From assembly GCF_900091845.1 (NCBI RefSeq), contig NZ_FMCI01000250.1, forward strand, positions 62,001-126,000: a stretch of DNA of 64,000 nucleotides, read 5' to 3'. Within the stretch, counting starts at the first letter, position 1. Each line of letters starts with the position of its first letter. Made by a program: the position numbers and the translations under genes. The stretch is from Streptomyces sp. SolWspMP-5a-2. GTDB taxonomy: Bacteria > Actinomycetota > Actinomycetes > Streptomycetales > Streptomycetaceae. The notes beneath the pieces were generated by a model. It had not been told where the DNA came from and searched no databases. It was given only the letters and a program-made list of their open reading frames with translations. This document shows, in pieces, positions 7,410 to 17,259 of the stretch.

Positions 7410-9533
7410 CTACGCGTCGATGCGCGACCGGTCCAGCGTCGCCGCCGAGCTGGAGATGAACTCCTTGCGCGGCGCGACGTCGTTGCCCATCAGGAGGTCG
7501 AACACCTGCTCGGCGGAGTCCAGGTCGGCGAGGTTGATCCGGCGCAGGGTCCGGTGGCGCGGATCCATGGTGGTCTCCGCCAGCTGGTCGGCGTCCATCT
7601 CGCCGAGACCCTTGTAGCGCTGGATGGAGTCCTTGTACCGGATGTTCTTCCGCTGGAACTCCAGGAGCTTGTCGCGCAGCTCCCGGTCGGAGTACGTGTA
7701 GACGTACTTGTCCTGCCCCCTCTTCGGCTGGACCAGCTCCACCCGGTGCAGCGGCGGGACCGCCGCGAACACCCGTCCGGCCTCGACCATGGGCCGCATG
7801 TAGCGGTGGAACAGGGTCAGCAGCAGGGTCCGGATGTGGGAGCCGTCGACATCGGCGTCCGTCATCATGATGATCTTGCCGTAGCGCGCCGCGTCGATGT
7901 CGAACGTACGCCCGGAACCGGCCCCTATGACCTGGATGATCGCGCCGCACTCGGCGTTCTTCAGCATGTCGGTCACGGACGACTTCTGGACGTTCAGGAT
8001 CTTGCCGCGGATGGGCAGCAGCGCCTGGAACTCGGAGTTGCGGGCGAGCTTCGCGGTGCCGAGCGCGGAGTCGCCCTCGACGATGAACAGCTCGCTGCGG
8101 TCCACGTCGTCGCTGCGGCAGTCCGCGAGCTTCGCGGGCAGCGACGAGGACTCCAGGGCCGTCTTCCTGCGCTGGGCGTCCTTGTGCTGCCGGGCCGCGA
8201 TCCGGGTGCGGGCGGCGGCGACCGCCTTCTCCATGACGACCCGGGCCTGCGCGGCGGCGTCCCGCTTGGCGGACGTCAGGAACGCCTTGAACTCCTTGGA
8301 GATCACGGTGTTCACGATCCGGCGGGCGGCCGACGTGCCGAGCACCTCCTTGGTCTGTCCCTCGAACTGGGGTTCGGCGAGCCGGACGGTGACGACGGCG
8401 GTGAGGCCCTCAAGGGCGTCGTCCTTGACGATGTCGTCCTCGGCGACCCGCAGCAGCTTCTTGGCGCGCAGCACCTCGTTCATCGTCTTGGCGACGGCCT
8501 GCTCGAACCCGGCGACATGGGTGCCGCCCTTGGGCGTGGCGATGATGTTCACGAACGACCGGAGGGTCGTGTCGTAGCCGGTGCCCCAGCGCATCGCGAC
8601 GTCCACACCGAGTTCGCGGGTGACCTCGGTCGGCGTCATCTGGCCGTGCTCGTCGAGCACCGGGACGGTCTCCTTGAAGGTGCCCTGCCCGGAGAAGCGG
8701 AGCACGTCGCAGACCGGCTTGTCGGTGGCCAGGTACTCGCAGAACTCGCTGATGCCGCCGTCGAAGCGGAACGACTCCTCACCCTTGCTGCCGCCGTCGC
8801 CGAGCCCGAACTCGTCGCGGACGACGATGGTCAGGCCGGGCACCAGGAAGGCGGTCTGGCGGGCGCGCTGATGGAGGGTGTCGAGGGAGAGCTTGGCGTC
8901 CTTGAGGAAGATCTGCCGGTCGGCCCAGTAGCGCACGCGCGTACCGGTGCGCGCCTTGGCGACCTTCTTGACCTTGCGCAGTCCGGTGGTGGCGTCGAAC
9001 TTGCCCTCCGGGCCATCGGCGGCGAAGGCGCCGGGCACGCCGCGCCGGAAGCTGATGGCGTGGGTGTGGCCGCTGCGGTCCACCTCCACGTCCAGCCGGG
9101 CGGAGAGGGCGTTCACCACGGAGGCGCCGACGCCGTGGAGGCCGCCGGAGGCGGCGTAGGAGCCGCCGCCGAACTTGCCGCCGGCGTGCAGCTTGGTCAT
9201 GACGACCTCGACGCCGGAGAGGCCGGTCTTGGGCTCGACGTCGACGGGGATGCCCCGCCCGTTGTCCCGCACCTCGACCGAGCCGTCGTCGTGGAGGATC
9301 ACGTCGATGTGGTCGCAGTAGCCGCCGAGGGCCTCGTCCACGGCGTTGTCGATGATCTCCCACAGGCAGTGCATCAGACCGCGACTGTCGGTCGACCCGA
9401 TGTACATACCCGGGCGCTTGCGTACGGCCTCTAGTCCTTCGAGGACGAGAAGGTGCCGCGCGGTGTAGTTGGAACCGTCCCGGTCTGCTCCTGCCAGCAG
9501 CGCTGTGGACGGCACGGACGTATCGGCGGTCAC
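7410..9533 (-). CDS. parE: Type IIA DNA topoisomerase ATPase subunit (ParE / GyrB-like)
   Basis: ATPase subunit of a heterotetrameric type II topoisomerase, 707 aa, acting on chromosome supercoiling or decatenation. GHKL ATPase motifs: NAVDEALGGY, RDNGRGIP, GLHGVGASVVNALS. TOPRIM motifs: VEGDSALGTAK and DADVDGSHI, followed by the C-terminal KGLGEMDADQL. A true gyrB usually lies next to gyrA/recF near oriC; this copy stands alone beside hrdB, where streptomycetes carry the second gene (parE, also called gyrB2), so I favour ParE. The GTG at 9533 is preceded by GCGAGGAGCG; the open frame beyond it has no homology. Confidence 0.92.
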   Translation of the reverse strand: MTADTSVPSTALLAGADRDGSNYTARHLLVLEGLEAVRKRPGMYIGSTDSRGLMHCLWEIIDNAVDEALGGYCDHIDVILHDDGSVEVRDNGRGIPVDVEPKTGLSGVEVVMTKLHAGGKFGGGSYAASGGLHGVGASVVNALSARLDVEVDRSGHTHAISFRRGVPGAFAADGPEGKFDATTGLRKVKKVAKARTGTRVRYWADRQIFLKDAKLSLDTLHQRARQTAFLVPGLTIVVRDEFGLGDGGSKGEESFRFDGGISEFCEYLATDKPVCDVLRFSGQGTFKETVPVLDEHGQMTPTEVTRELGVDVAMRWGTGYDTTLRSFVNIIATPKGGTHVAGFEQAVAKTMNEVLRAKKLLRVAEDDIVKDDALEGLTAVVTVRLAEPQFEGQTKEVLGTSAARRIVNTVISKEFKAFLTSAKRDAAAQARVVMEKAVAAARTRIAARQHKDAQRRKTALESSSLPAKLADCRSDDVDRSELFIVEGDSALGTAKLARNSEFQALLPIRGKILNVQKSSVTDMLKNAECGAIIQVIGAGSGRTFDIDAARYGKIIMMTDADVDGSHIRTLLLTLFHRYMRPMVEAGRVFAAVPPLHRVELVQPKRGQDKYVYTYSDRELRDKLLEFQRKNIRYKDSIQRYKGLGEMDADQLAETTMDPRHRTLRRINLADLDSAEQVFDLLMGNDVAPRKEFISSSAATLDRSRIDA

Positions 9534-9960
9534 GCGGTTCGCTCCTCGCTGAATTTCAGGTGGGGCCCTTCTGGGTAAGGGCGCGGCTTGGATCGCCGCC
9601 AAGAGGGTACCGAGGCCTGGTAGAGCCGTTGTAACGCCACCCTCGTCTCGTCCAGAGCCTAGTCCAGAGTCGCATACCTGTTCGATCCCTCGTTGGGGTG
9701 AAGTACATATCACGTTCCCTTCGGCGCATGAACCATTTAGGCTCCGGGCACGTCCTCATCAACAACCGGCAAGCCAGCCGGGAGGTCGCACGAAGACAGA
9801 CAGCACCACCCCGTAAGACACACGGCACATTCGCCGCCACCGGCAGCAGTCAGCCGGCCTCGAAAGATTTTTTCGAGGAAAAGCCCCGAGCGGGAACGTT
9901 TGGGGACTGGTTGGATGTTGACCCTGGTACGACAGCTCGTCGAGCTAGAGAAGAGGCGAC
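9534..9960. promoter_or_regulatory. Divergent promoter region between parE and the DUF7455-like gene
   Basis: No gene seen. The stretch is AT-richer than its surroundings near 9690-9760. A short perfect dyad, CCTCGAAA (9858-9865) and TTTCGAGG (9871-9878) with a 5-nt loop, lies about 80 bp before the + strand gene and might be an operator or a weak hairpin. No confident -35/-10 pair was identified. Confidence 0.45.
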
Positions 9961-10191
9961 GTGACTACTGTTCTGACCCCCGCGAGCCCGCTGACCGCGG
10001 CCGACCGCTGCGACCGCTGCGGCGCCCAGGCATACCTGCGCGTCGTCCTGCTCAGCGGTGGCGAACTGCTCTTCTGCGCCCACCACGGTCGCAAGTTCGA
10101 GCCGGAACTCAAGAAGATCGCCGCTGAGATACAGGACGAATCGGAGCGCCTGACGACCGTTCCGTCTTCCTCCGCAGAAGAAGAGCGCTGA
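9961..10191 (+). CDS. Small conserved actinobacterial protein with Zn-ribbon-like Cys/His pattern (DUF7455-like)
   Basis: A 76-aa soluble protein. It has CDRCG near residue 17 and CAHHGRKFEPELKKIAAEI near residue 40, a CxxC...CxHH arrangement that could bind one zinc ion. The GTG start has AGAGAAGAGG upstream. The gene is divergent from parE and near hrdB, a position I remember as conserved in Streptomyces. Its function is unknown; the size and metal-site pattern would fit a small regulatory or adaptor protein, but nothing in the sequence decides this. Confidence 0.85.
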   Translation: MTTVLTPASPLTAADRCDRCGAQAYLRVVLLSGGELLFCAHHGRKFEPELKKIAAEIQDESERLTTVPSSSAEEER

Positions 10192-10236
10192 CACTCGCGT
10201 CCACGACGAGCCAGCACCGGCCGAGGCCGGCGACAC

Positions 10237-10275
10237 GGGCGGCGCGGTCCCTGTTCACCAGGGACCGCGCCGCCC
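10237..10275. terminator. Bidirectional hairpin terminator
   Basis: A perfect 17-bp stem (10237-10253 with 10259-10275) with loop TTCAC. It sits between two converging genes and can serve both. Confidence 0.85.
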
Positions 10276-10305
10276 GCGCTCGTTCCGGATACCCCTCAGA
10301 AGCCG

Positions 10306-11169
10306 TCAGCGGCCCCCAGAGGCCCTCGGAGCGGGCCCCGTGCGGGAATGCGCGTCCACCGCCTCCAGAGCGGTGGAGACGCGCGTGTAGACGCCCGGAC
10401 TCCCGGCGCGGCCGCAGCCGCTCCCCCAGGACACCAGGCCGATCAGCTTGCCGTCGGCGACCAGCGGCCCGCCGCTGTCCCCCTGACAGGCGTCCCGGCC
10501 TCCTGACGCCTCCCCGGCGCACACCATGCTGTCCGCCTGGTAGGTGCCGTCGGCGCTGCCCGGGTAGGCCGTCCGGCAGCGATCGTCGGGCAGCACGTGC
10601 ACGCGTGCGGCGTGCAGGGTGCGCGCGTAGTCGCCCCCTCCCGTGACATCGCCCCACCCGGTGACCCGGGCCTTGGTGCCGGGCTCGTACGCGGCGTCAC
10701 CGGCGGGCGCCATCCCGATGACCGCGCTCTCCGCCGCCGGCTCGGCGAGGGTGAGGACGGCGAAATCGCCGGCGTTGGTCACGCTGTCGTAGCCGGGGTT
10801 CACCCGGACGTCCCGCACGGCGATCTCGTGCCCCTGGTCGGAGGCCAGGTCGGTACGCCCCGTGATGACCTTGAGGTCCTTCACCTTGTTCGGCGGCGCC
10901 CCCAGCACGTCGTCACCCATGCAGTGGGCCGCGGTGAGCACGGTGGTGCGGCCCACCAGCACTCCCCCGCAGAACTGTCCCGCTCGCGTACCCCCGAATC
11001 GGTCACGGCTGGACAGCGCCACCGTCCACGGGGCTTGCGAGACGTCGATCGCGAACCCGCCGACCACCACATCGGCGGAGACGGGCGCGGCCGAAAGCAA
11101 CGGTATGGCGGTCACCGCGGCCACCAGGGCCAGCGGCCGGGCCAGGGCCCGGACGGACGGACGGCGCAT
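10306..11169 (-). CDS. Secreted trypsin-like serine protease (S1A)
   Basis: Extracellular endopeptidase of 287 aa. Sec signal peptide: basic RRPSVRALAR, hydrophobic core to about residue 27, cleavage near SAAPVSA. The mature enzyme starts close to VVGGFAIDV, resembling the activated IVGG N-terminus. Triad: His in TAAHC, Asp in NAGDFAVLTL, Ser in CQGDSGGPL. The Asp six residues before the Ser (GRDACQGDSGGP) predicts trypsin-like cutting after Lys/Arg. At least six cysteines allow the usual disulfides. Start ATG with GTGAGGAGCG upstream. It is transcribed alone, after the hrdB terminator. Confidence 0.92.
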   Translation of the reverse strand: MRRPSVRALARPLALVAAVTAIPLLSAAPVSADVVVGGFAIDVSQAPWTVALSSRDRFGGTRAGQFCGGVLVGRTTVLTAAHCMGDDVLGAPPNKVKDLKVITGRTDLASDQGHEIAVRDVRVNPGYDSVTNAGDFAVLTLAEPAAESAVIGMAPAGDAAYEPGTKARVTGWGDVTGGGDYARTLHAARVHVLPDDRCRTAYPGSADGTYQADSMVCAGEASGGRDACQGDSGGPLVADGKLIGLVSWGSGCGRAGSPGVYTRVSTALEAVDAHSRTGPAPRASGGR

Positions 11170-11179
11170 GCACGCTCCT

Positions 11180-11211
11180 CACTCTGGGGTGGTCATGAGA
11201 CACCCAGAGTG
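11180..11211. promoter_or_regulatory. Inverted repeat just upstream of the protease start
   Basis: CACTCTGGG (11180-11188) and CCCAGAGTG (11203-11211) form a perfect 9-bp dyad with a 14-nt spacer, beginning 11 bp before the start codon. It could be an operator or a 5'-UTR hairpin. Confidence 0.45.
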
Positions 11212-11251
11212 GTCCAGTCCGTCGCGCCGCGCACCCGCGCCGGAGCGCGAA

Positions 11252-11284
11252 AAGGCCCGGTTCTCTGTGCGAGAACCGGGCCTT
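11252..11284 (-). terminator. hrdB terminator
   Basis: A 14-bp perfect stem (11252-11265 with 11271-11284), loop TGTGC, about 20 bp after the hrdB stop. Confidence 0.85.
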
Positions 11285-11303
11285 CCGTGATCTGGGGACG
11301 CGA

Positions 11304-12842
<1,539 letters not shown>

Positions 12843-13263
12843 GAACAACCTCTCGGAACGTTGGAAAACGGCTTCCGGCCCCGTCCGTGCGGACAGGAGC
12901 CGACCACCGGCTTGGGGATGGGCCGACGGTGCGGGCGGGTGCCGGGAGGATGCACAGCGCCGTGAGCGGCGTCCGTATTCCCTCCTCGGCTGTCACCTCT
13001 TAGGTCATCGCGCAGGTTCGCCGAGCGTTACGCCCAATCTGCGTGGCCCGAGTCACACCCCGTAAGCGCGCAAAAACGGTCAGATACGGGCAGAGGAGGT
13101 CGTGCGGTGCCTGATCCGGGATCCCCCGGACGGTGCTACCGCCTCACAGGGCGGCGTCGGACCCCGCAGCACCCGGGGCGGGCCTGCGGGATCCGACGGG
13201 ACGCACGGCACAGGCCGCGCGACGCCTGGGGACGACTTCGAGCGTGCCGCCCACGGCGGGCGG
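12843..13263. other. hrdB promoter and leader region
   Basis: A 421-bp stretch between whiH (ends 13264) and hrdB. It carries the hrdB promoter (see 13005-13031) and about 150 nt of 5' leader. A short open frame in the leader (GTG at 12996, 79 codons, overlapping hrdB) has no coding features I trust. A 6-bp dyad (CCGCCC/GGGCGG, 13247-13263) directly after the whiH stop may be a weak terminator. Confidence 0.55.
13005..13031 (-). promoter_or_regulatory. Candidate hrdB promoter (ECF sigma ShbA type)
   Basis: On the minus strand GTAACG (complement of 13026-13031) and CGATGA (complement of 13005-13010) are separated by 15 nt, about 165 nt before the hrdB start. From memory, the major hrdB promoter of S. 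griseus and S. coelicolor read by ShbA has this -35/-10 pair. Confidence 0.65.
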
Positions 13264-14151
13264 TCAGTGCTCGCGCGGCGCGGGCACCACGCGCTCCACC
13301 TCGGGGTGAACGGTGAGCAGTTGGCGCATCGCGACCTCGGCGGCGGTGCCGTCGCCCGCGGCGAGCGCGTCGACGATCCGGCCGTGGTGCCCGAGGGACG
13401 CCTCGTTCGGACGGTCGCAGCCGGTGACCGGGCTGCCCGACACCTGGAGAGCGGCCGAGACGATCCCGGAGAGGTGCTCCAGCATCCGGTTGCCCGCGAG
13501 CTGGATGAGCAGCGAGTGGAACTCGGCGTCCGCGCGGGAGAACGTCAGGGCGTCGCCCTGCCCCATGGCGTGGCCCATGATCTCGACCATGTCGCCGAGG
13601 CGCTGCTGCACGTCCTCACGGCCGTGTCCGGCGGCGAGACGCGCGGCGAGCGGTTCGATCGTCCAGCGCAGCTCGCTCAGCTCACGGCGCTGGTCGTCGC
13701 GCTGCGGTCCGAAGGCGCGCCATTCGATGATGTCGGGGTCGAGGAGGTTCCAGTCGCTGACGGGACGCACGCGCGTGCCGACGTTCGGGCGGGCGCTGAC
13801 CAGGCCCTTGGCCTCAAGGACGCGGAGCGACTCGCGGACGACGGTGCGGGACACCTCGAAGCGCTGGCCGATCTCCTCGGGCACCAGGGGGCGGTCCGCG
13901 CCGAGGTCACCGGAGACGATCATCTGTCCGAGCTGCTGGACGAGTTGGCCGTGCAGCCCGCGCCCGCGGCTGCCGGAGGCCCTCCTGCCGACGCGGCCGA
14001 GATCGGATTCCGTGCCCTCCCAGGACGGGATTCCGACACGGTCGGGACCAGGGGCGTCGGCGTAGGGGTAGCGGTCGAGTTCGCCCGGACCGACCAGACC
14101 TGAGTCTGCGGAGCGGGCGGCGGTCATCATGGTGTGCGCAAGGGTACTCAC
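13264..14151 (-). CDS. whiH: Sporulation transcription factor WhiH (GntR/FadR family)
   Basis: DNA-binding regulator of 295 aa. After about 60 low-complexity residues, a GntR winged helix runs from GLHGQLVQQLGQMIVSGDLG to ARPNVGTRVRP, with recognition helix region EEIGQRFEVSRTVVRESLRV. It is followed by an all-helical FadR-type effector domain (FCD) with ADAEFHSLLIQLAGN and His-rich ASLGHHGRIVDALAAGD, which in this family binds a metal and a carboxylic ligand. The gene beside hrdB with this architecture is whiH in streptomycetes, needed for septation of aerial hyphae. The GTG start lacks a clear ribosome site; an ATG pair 21 bp in is an alternative. Confidence 0.88.
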   Translation of the reverse strand: MSTLAHTMMTAARSADSGLVGPGELDRYPYADAPGPDRVGIPSWEGTESDLGRVGRRASGSRGRGLHGQLVQQLGQMIVSGDLGADRPLVPEEIGQRFEVSRTVVRESLRVLEAKGLVSARPNVGTRVRPVSDWNLLDPDIIEWRAFGPQRDDQRRELSELRWTIEPLAARLAAGHGREDVQQRLGDMVEIMGHAMGQGDALTFSRADAEFHSLLIQLAGNRMLEHLSGIVSAALQVSGSPVTGCDRPNEASLGHHGRIVDALAAGDGTAAEVAMRQLLTVHPEVERVVPAPREH

Positions 14152-14243
14152 GGATCATTTGTCGGCGCTGTCTCCAACTCCCTTGAGGTCTTTGGTGAAA
14201 AGCACACGAAAGGGTGATCGCTCACCCCGTCGCAATTGACGAC

Positions 14244-14250
14244 TTATCGG
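14244..14250 (-). promoter_or_regulatory. Possible sigma-WhiG -10 element upstream of whiH
   Basis: The minus strand reads CCGATAA at this point, about 95 nt before the whiH start. The WhiG/flagellar-type -10 consensus is GCCGATAA, and whiH is known to depend on sigma-WhiG in S. coelicolor. A GAAA sits upstream, but its spacing is shorter than the usual TAAA-N15, so only half of the promoter is convincing. Confidence 0.5.
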
Positions 14251-14312
14251 ACAGAAATGGGCTTTCCCAGGGGAGTTGCGCGCAAGGGGGCTCCACGGGG
14301 TGCGGACTCCGG

Positions 14313-16226
14313 TCAGCGAAGCCTGGTGCGCAGCGTCGTGAACAGGTACGCGCACAGCAGCACGGTCACCGACAACGCCAGGGCGCTGCCGACGGGTTGG
14401 GCGAGCACGCGGGCGACGGCGACCAGGTAACGCTCCCCGCCGAACGGCCACTGCACGAGCAGCACCTCGCGCACCCGCAGCGGGAATCCGGCCGCCGTCC
14501 GCACCGACGGCCCCTCGAACGCCTTGTGCACCAGCGGGACGACGACCACCGGCACGGCGAGCACGGCCGCGAGTCCGGCGGTGGTGGACCGGAAGACACC
14601 GGCGGCGAGGACCCCGGCCCAGGCACACCCGATGACGAGTCCGAGCCAACTCGCGCCCGCCGGGAACCAGTCGGCGGGAACCTGGGTGAGTTCCCGTCCG
14701 TATACGAGGTAGAGCATCTCCGCGTCGCAGCCGATCGCGAGGACGGCCAGCGCCAGCGCGGTGGCTGCGGTGACGAGGAGCTTGGCGGCGAGCAGTCCGA
14801 GTCGGCGGGGCACGGTCCCGCGGTCCGCGGCCAGGGCAGGGTGGCGGAACTCGTCGCCGAAAGCCAGCGCGCCGATCAGGCCCGCCCCGAGCGCCGCAGG
14901 CGGCAGGGGCACCTGCTGCGGCCAGGCGGCCAGCAGACGCGCCTGCGGGGTGTGCCCGATCCTGGCCAGCAGGACGGCGGTGACGACGGACACGACGAGC
15001 ACGGCGGCCGCGATGAGGAACCCCGTGCCGATCCCGGTGGCCCGGCGGATCTCGTAGCGCAGGGGACGCAGCGGACTGGGCGCGGACCGCACGGAGATGG
15101 GCGGCGGCAGGGCCGGGAGGGCGTCGAGGGTGCGGGGGGCACCGACCCGCTTCCGCTGCCCTGAGGGAGGCTCGGGGCGGGTGGTGGCCGCGCTCCTCGC
15201 AGCGGACGGCGACCCCGCGGTCACGGCGGGACACGACGCCCCGACCGCGCCCGAGCGCTCCGGTTCCGCGCCTGCGGCCGGGGCCCCGTCGGCGTCCCCC
15301 TGCGCTTCGGCTGCCGAAGCGGCGGCGGTGTCGGGTTCCGTTCCCGCTCCTGGGCCCATGTCACCGACCTCGTCGGCGAGTTGGTGGACGAGGATGCCGT
15401 GCCGGAACGCGGTCTCGCCGACGTCGGCGCACGTGCCGCCGTACACGGAGAGGCGGTTGCCGCCCTCCCGGACGACCTCGACGGAGCGGCGGTCGGCGCG
15501 CGCCTCCTTGGCGAGCAGCGCGGCGAGCCGGGCCGCGTGCGGGCTGCGGACGGCGACGCGGGGGCGCAGCCGGGTGCGGGCGAAGTCCGCGGCGGCCTGA
15601 TCGGCGACGACCTTGCCCTTGTCGAGGGAGACGACCCGATCGGCGCTGCGGGCCACCTCCTTGGGGTCTCCCGCGGTGATCAGGACCGTGCCGCCCTGGG
15701 CGGCGTGGGCACGGAGCATGCCCTGCAGCCAGCGCGTCTCGCGGGCGGAGAGGCCGTCGGCGGGATCATCGAGGACGAGGGTGTGCGGGTCGGAGAGCAG
15801 GACGCAGGCCAGCCCGAGGCGCCGGTCCATGCCCCGGGAGAGAGTGCCGAGGCGTTCCTCGCGCAGGCTGACCAGGCCGACGACCTCCAGGACCTCGTCC
15901 GCGCGGCACACAGGGACCCCCGCGGCGGCGCAGAGCATGCGCAGGTGGCCTCGGACGGTGCGGGCGGGGTGGCCCGGCACGTCCCCCAGGAGCACGCCGA
16001 CCTCACGGGACGGGTGGGAGATGCGGTGCAGGGGGCGGCCTCTGAAGTAGGTGATGCCGCGGCCCTGTTGGAGTTCGAGCATGAGTCTGAGCGCCGTGGT
16101 CTTCCCCGCACCCGGGCCTCCGAGGAGGGCGGTGACGTGTCCTGCGCGCGCCTCGAAGGAGATGTCGTCGACGGCGGGCGGAGTGTCCTTGCGGGGGTTG
16201 CTGGTCAGTCCGAAGGCCTGGATCAC
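14313..16226 (-). CDS. ABC transporter: ATPase fused to a membrane domain, with degraded ATPase motifs
   Basis: About 637 aa. Residues 1-230 are an ABC ATPase with intact Walker A (GGPGAGKTT), an altered signature (LSRGMDRRLGLA in place of LSGGQ), Walker B with Asp replacing the catalytic Glu (LVLDDPADGL), and no switch His (ITAGD where THD is expected). Residues 280-380 are a disordered Ala/Pro/Ser-rich linker, followed by six or so hydrophobic helices resembling an ABC-2 type exporter domain. The order ATPase-membrane in one chain is uncommon. Start unclear: GTG 16226 or TTG 16235. It lies directly upstream of whiH on the same strand; substrate unknown. Confidence 0.82.
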   Translation of the reverse strand: MIQAFGLTSNPRKDTPPAVDDISFEARAGHVTALLGGPGAGKTTALRLMLELQQGRGITYFRGRPLHRISHPSREVGVLLGDVPGHPARTVRGHLRMLCAAAGVPVCRADEVLEVVGLVSLREERLGTLSRGMDRRLGLACVLLSDPHTLVLDDPADGLSARETRWLQGMLRAHAAQGGTVLITAGDPKEVARSADRVVSLDKGKVVADQAAADFARTRLRPRVAVRSPHAARLAALLAKEARADRRSVEVVREGGNRLSVYGGTCADVGETAFRHGILVHQLADEVGDMGPGAGTEPDTAAASAAEAQGDADGAPAAGAEPERSGAVGASCPAVTAGSPSAARSAATTRPEPPSGQRKRVGAPRTLDALPALPPPISVRSAPSPLRPLRYEIRRATGIGTGFLIAAAVLVVSVVTAVLLARIGHTPQARLLAAWPQQVPLPPAALGAGLIGALAFGDEFRHPALAADRGTVPRRLGLLAAKLLVTAATALALAVLAIGCDAEMLYLVYGRELTQVPADWFPAGASWLGLVIGCAWAGVLAAGVFRSTTAGLAAVLAVPVVVVPLVHKAFEGPSVRTAAGFPLRVREVLLVQWPFGGERYLVAVARVLAQPVGSALALSVTVLLCAYLFTTLRTRLR

Positions 16227-16363
16227 CCACAGCAAGATAGCGGTCTATGTCGGTATTTTCGGTCACGCAAGGCCCGCTCCGCGCACGGCGATCGGCGCGG
16301 ACGCGTCCCCGCTCGGCACGGGCTCCCAAGTGCTCGGTCTGGGGTGCGGCCCGCGCCGTGCGG

Positions 16364-17122
16364 TCACACTTCGGGCCGCAGCATGGGCGGGTTGAGGAGC
16401 GTGGCACCGCCCGCCCGGAAGAGCTGGGCCGGGCGACCGCCCTGCCGGGTCGTGGTCCCCCCGGTCGGCACGAGGAATCCCGGCGTTCCCGTCACCTTGC
16501 GGTGGAAGTTGCGCGGGTCGAGCGCGACGGCCCACACCGCCTCGTAGACGCGGCGCAGCTCTCCGACGGTGAACTCTGTGGGGCAGAACGCCGTGGCGAG
16601 GGACGAGTATTCGATCTTGGATCGTGCGCGTTCGACCCCGTCGGAGAGAATCCGTGTGTGGTCGAAGGCGAGCGGAGCGGCCGCTTCGCCGTCGCGCCCG
16701 TAGCCCTCCTGCCGGAGGAGTTCCTCGACCGGCGCCCAGCGGGCGTTGCTGGCGTCGCCGCCCGCCCGGGGCGCGGGCAGGTCGGGGGCGAGTGCCAGGT
16801 GGGCGACGCTCACCACGCGCATCCGCGGGTCCCGCTCGGGGTCGCCGTAGGTGGCGAGTTGTTCGAGATGCGCGCCGTTGTCCCGGGCGGGCACGGCGGG
16901 GTCGTGCGCGTGCAGCCCGGTCTCCTCGGCCAGTTCCCGCGCGGCGGCCTGCGCGAGATCCTCGTCGGCGCGCACGAAGCCGCCGGGGAGCGCCCAACGC
17001 CCCTTGAACGGTGACTCCCCCCTGCGCACCGCCAGCGCGCACAGGGCGTGACGGCGCACGGTCAGCACGACCAGATCCACGGTGACGGCGAACGGGGGGA
17101 AAGCTGACGGGTCGTAGGGCAT
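16364..17122 (-). CDS. NrtR-like transcriptional regulator (Nudix domain plus winged helix)
   Basis: A 252-aa protein. The N-terminal Nudix domain (about 10-150) has a complete Nudix box: GGFVRADEDLAQAAARE then LAEETGL, matching Gx5Ex7REUxEExGU, so hydrolysis of a nucleoside-diphosphate derivative is possible. The C-terminal part (about 165-250; KIEYSSLATAFCPTEFTVGE, then LRRVYEAVW and NFHRKVTG) is the NrtR winged helix. NrtR proteins repress NAD or related pathways and respond to ADP-ribose. The neighbours are not NAD genes. A dyad next to its start suggests autoregulation. It could instead be a plain ADP-ribose pyrophosphatase homologue. Confidence 0.85.
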   Translation of the reverse strand: MPYDPSAFPPFAVTVDLVVLTVRRHALCALAVRRGESPFKGRWALPGGFVRADEDLAQAAARELAEETGLHAHDPAVPARDNGAHLEQLATYGDPERDPRMRVVSVAHLALAPDLPAPRAGGDASNARWAPVEELLRQEGYGRDGEAAAPLAFDHTRILSDGVERARSKIEYSSLATAFCPTEFTVGELRRVYEAVWAVALDPRNFHRKVTGTPGFLVPTGGTTTRQGGRPAQLFRAGGATLLNPPMLRPEV

Positions 17123-17131
17123 GCGACGATC

Positions 17132-17153
17132 TTAGTCGTCTGCCTGACGATAA
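17132..17153. promoter_or_regulatory. Candidate NrtR-like operator
   Basis: TTAGTCGTC (17132-17140) and GACGATAA (17146-17153) form an imperfect inverted repeat 10 bp before the start codon of the Nudix regulator. The half-sites resemble the TTAnnGTC...GAC type reported for NrtR operators. Confidence 0.45.
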
Positions 17154-17259
17154 ACACTCCCTTCGTCGGCCCTTCCCTGGCTGATCCACTTCGGTCCGGC
17201 ACGGGCTGCCGCGTCCGGTCCCGTCAGGCCCAGGACCCCGTGTTTCGGTCGCGCCCGGG

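Noticed and set aside
9858..9878. CCTCGAAA/TTTCGAGG hairpin considered as a terminator
   Set aside because: It lies between divergent genes, where no transcript should end; at most an operator or leader hairpin.
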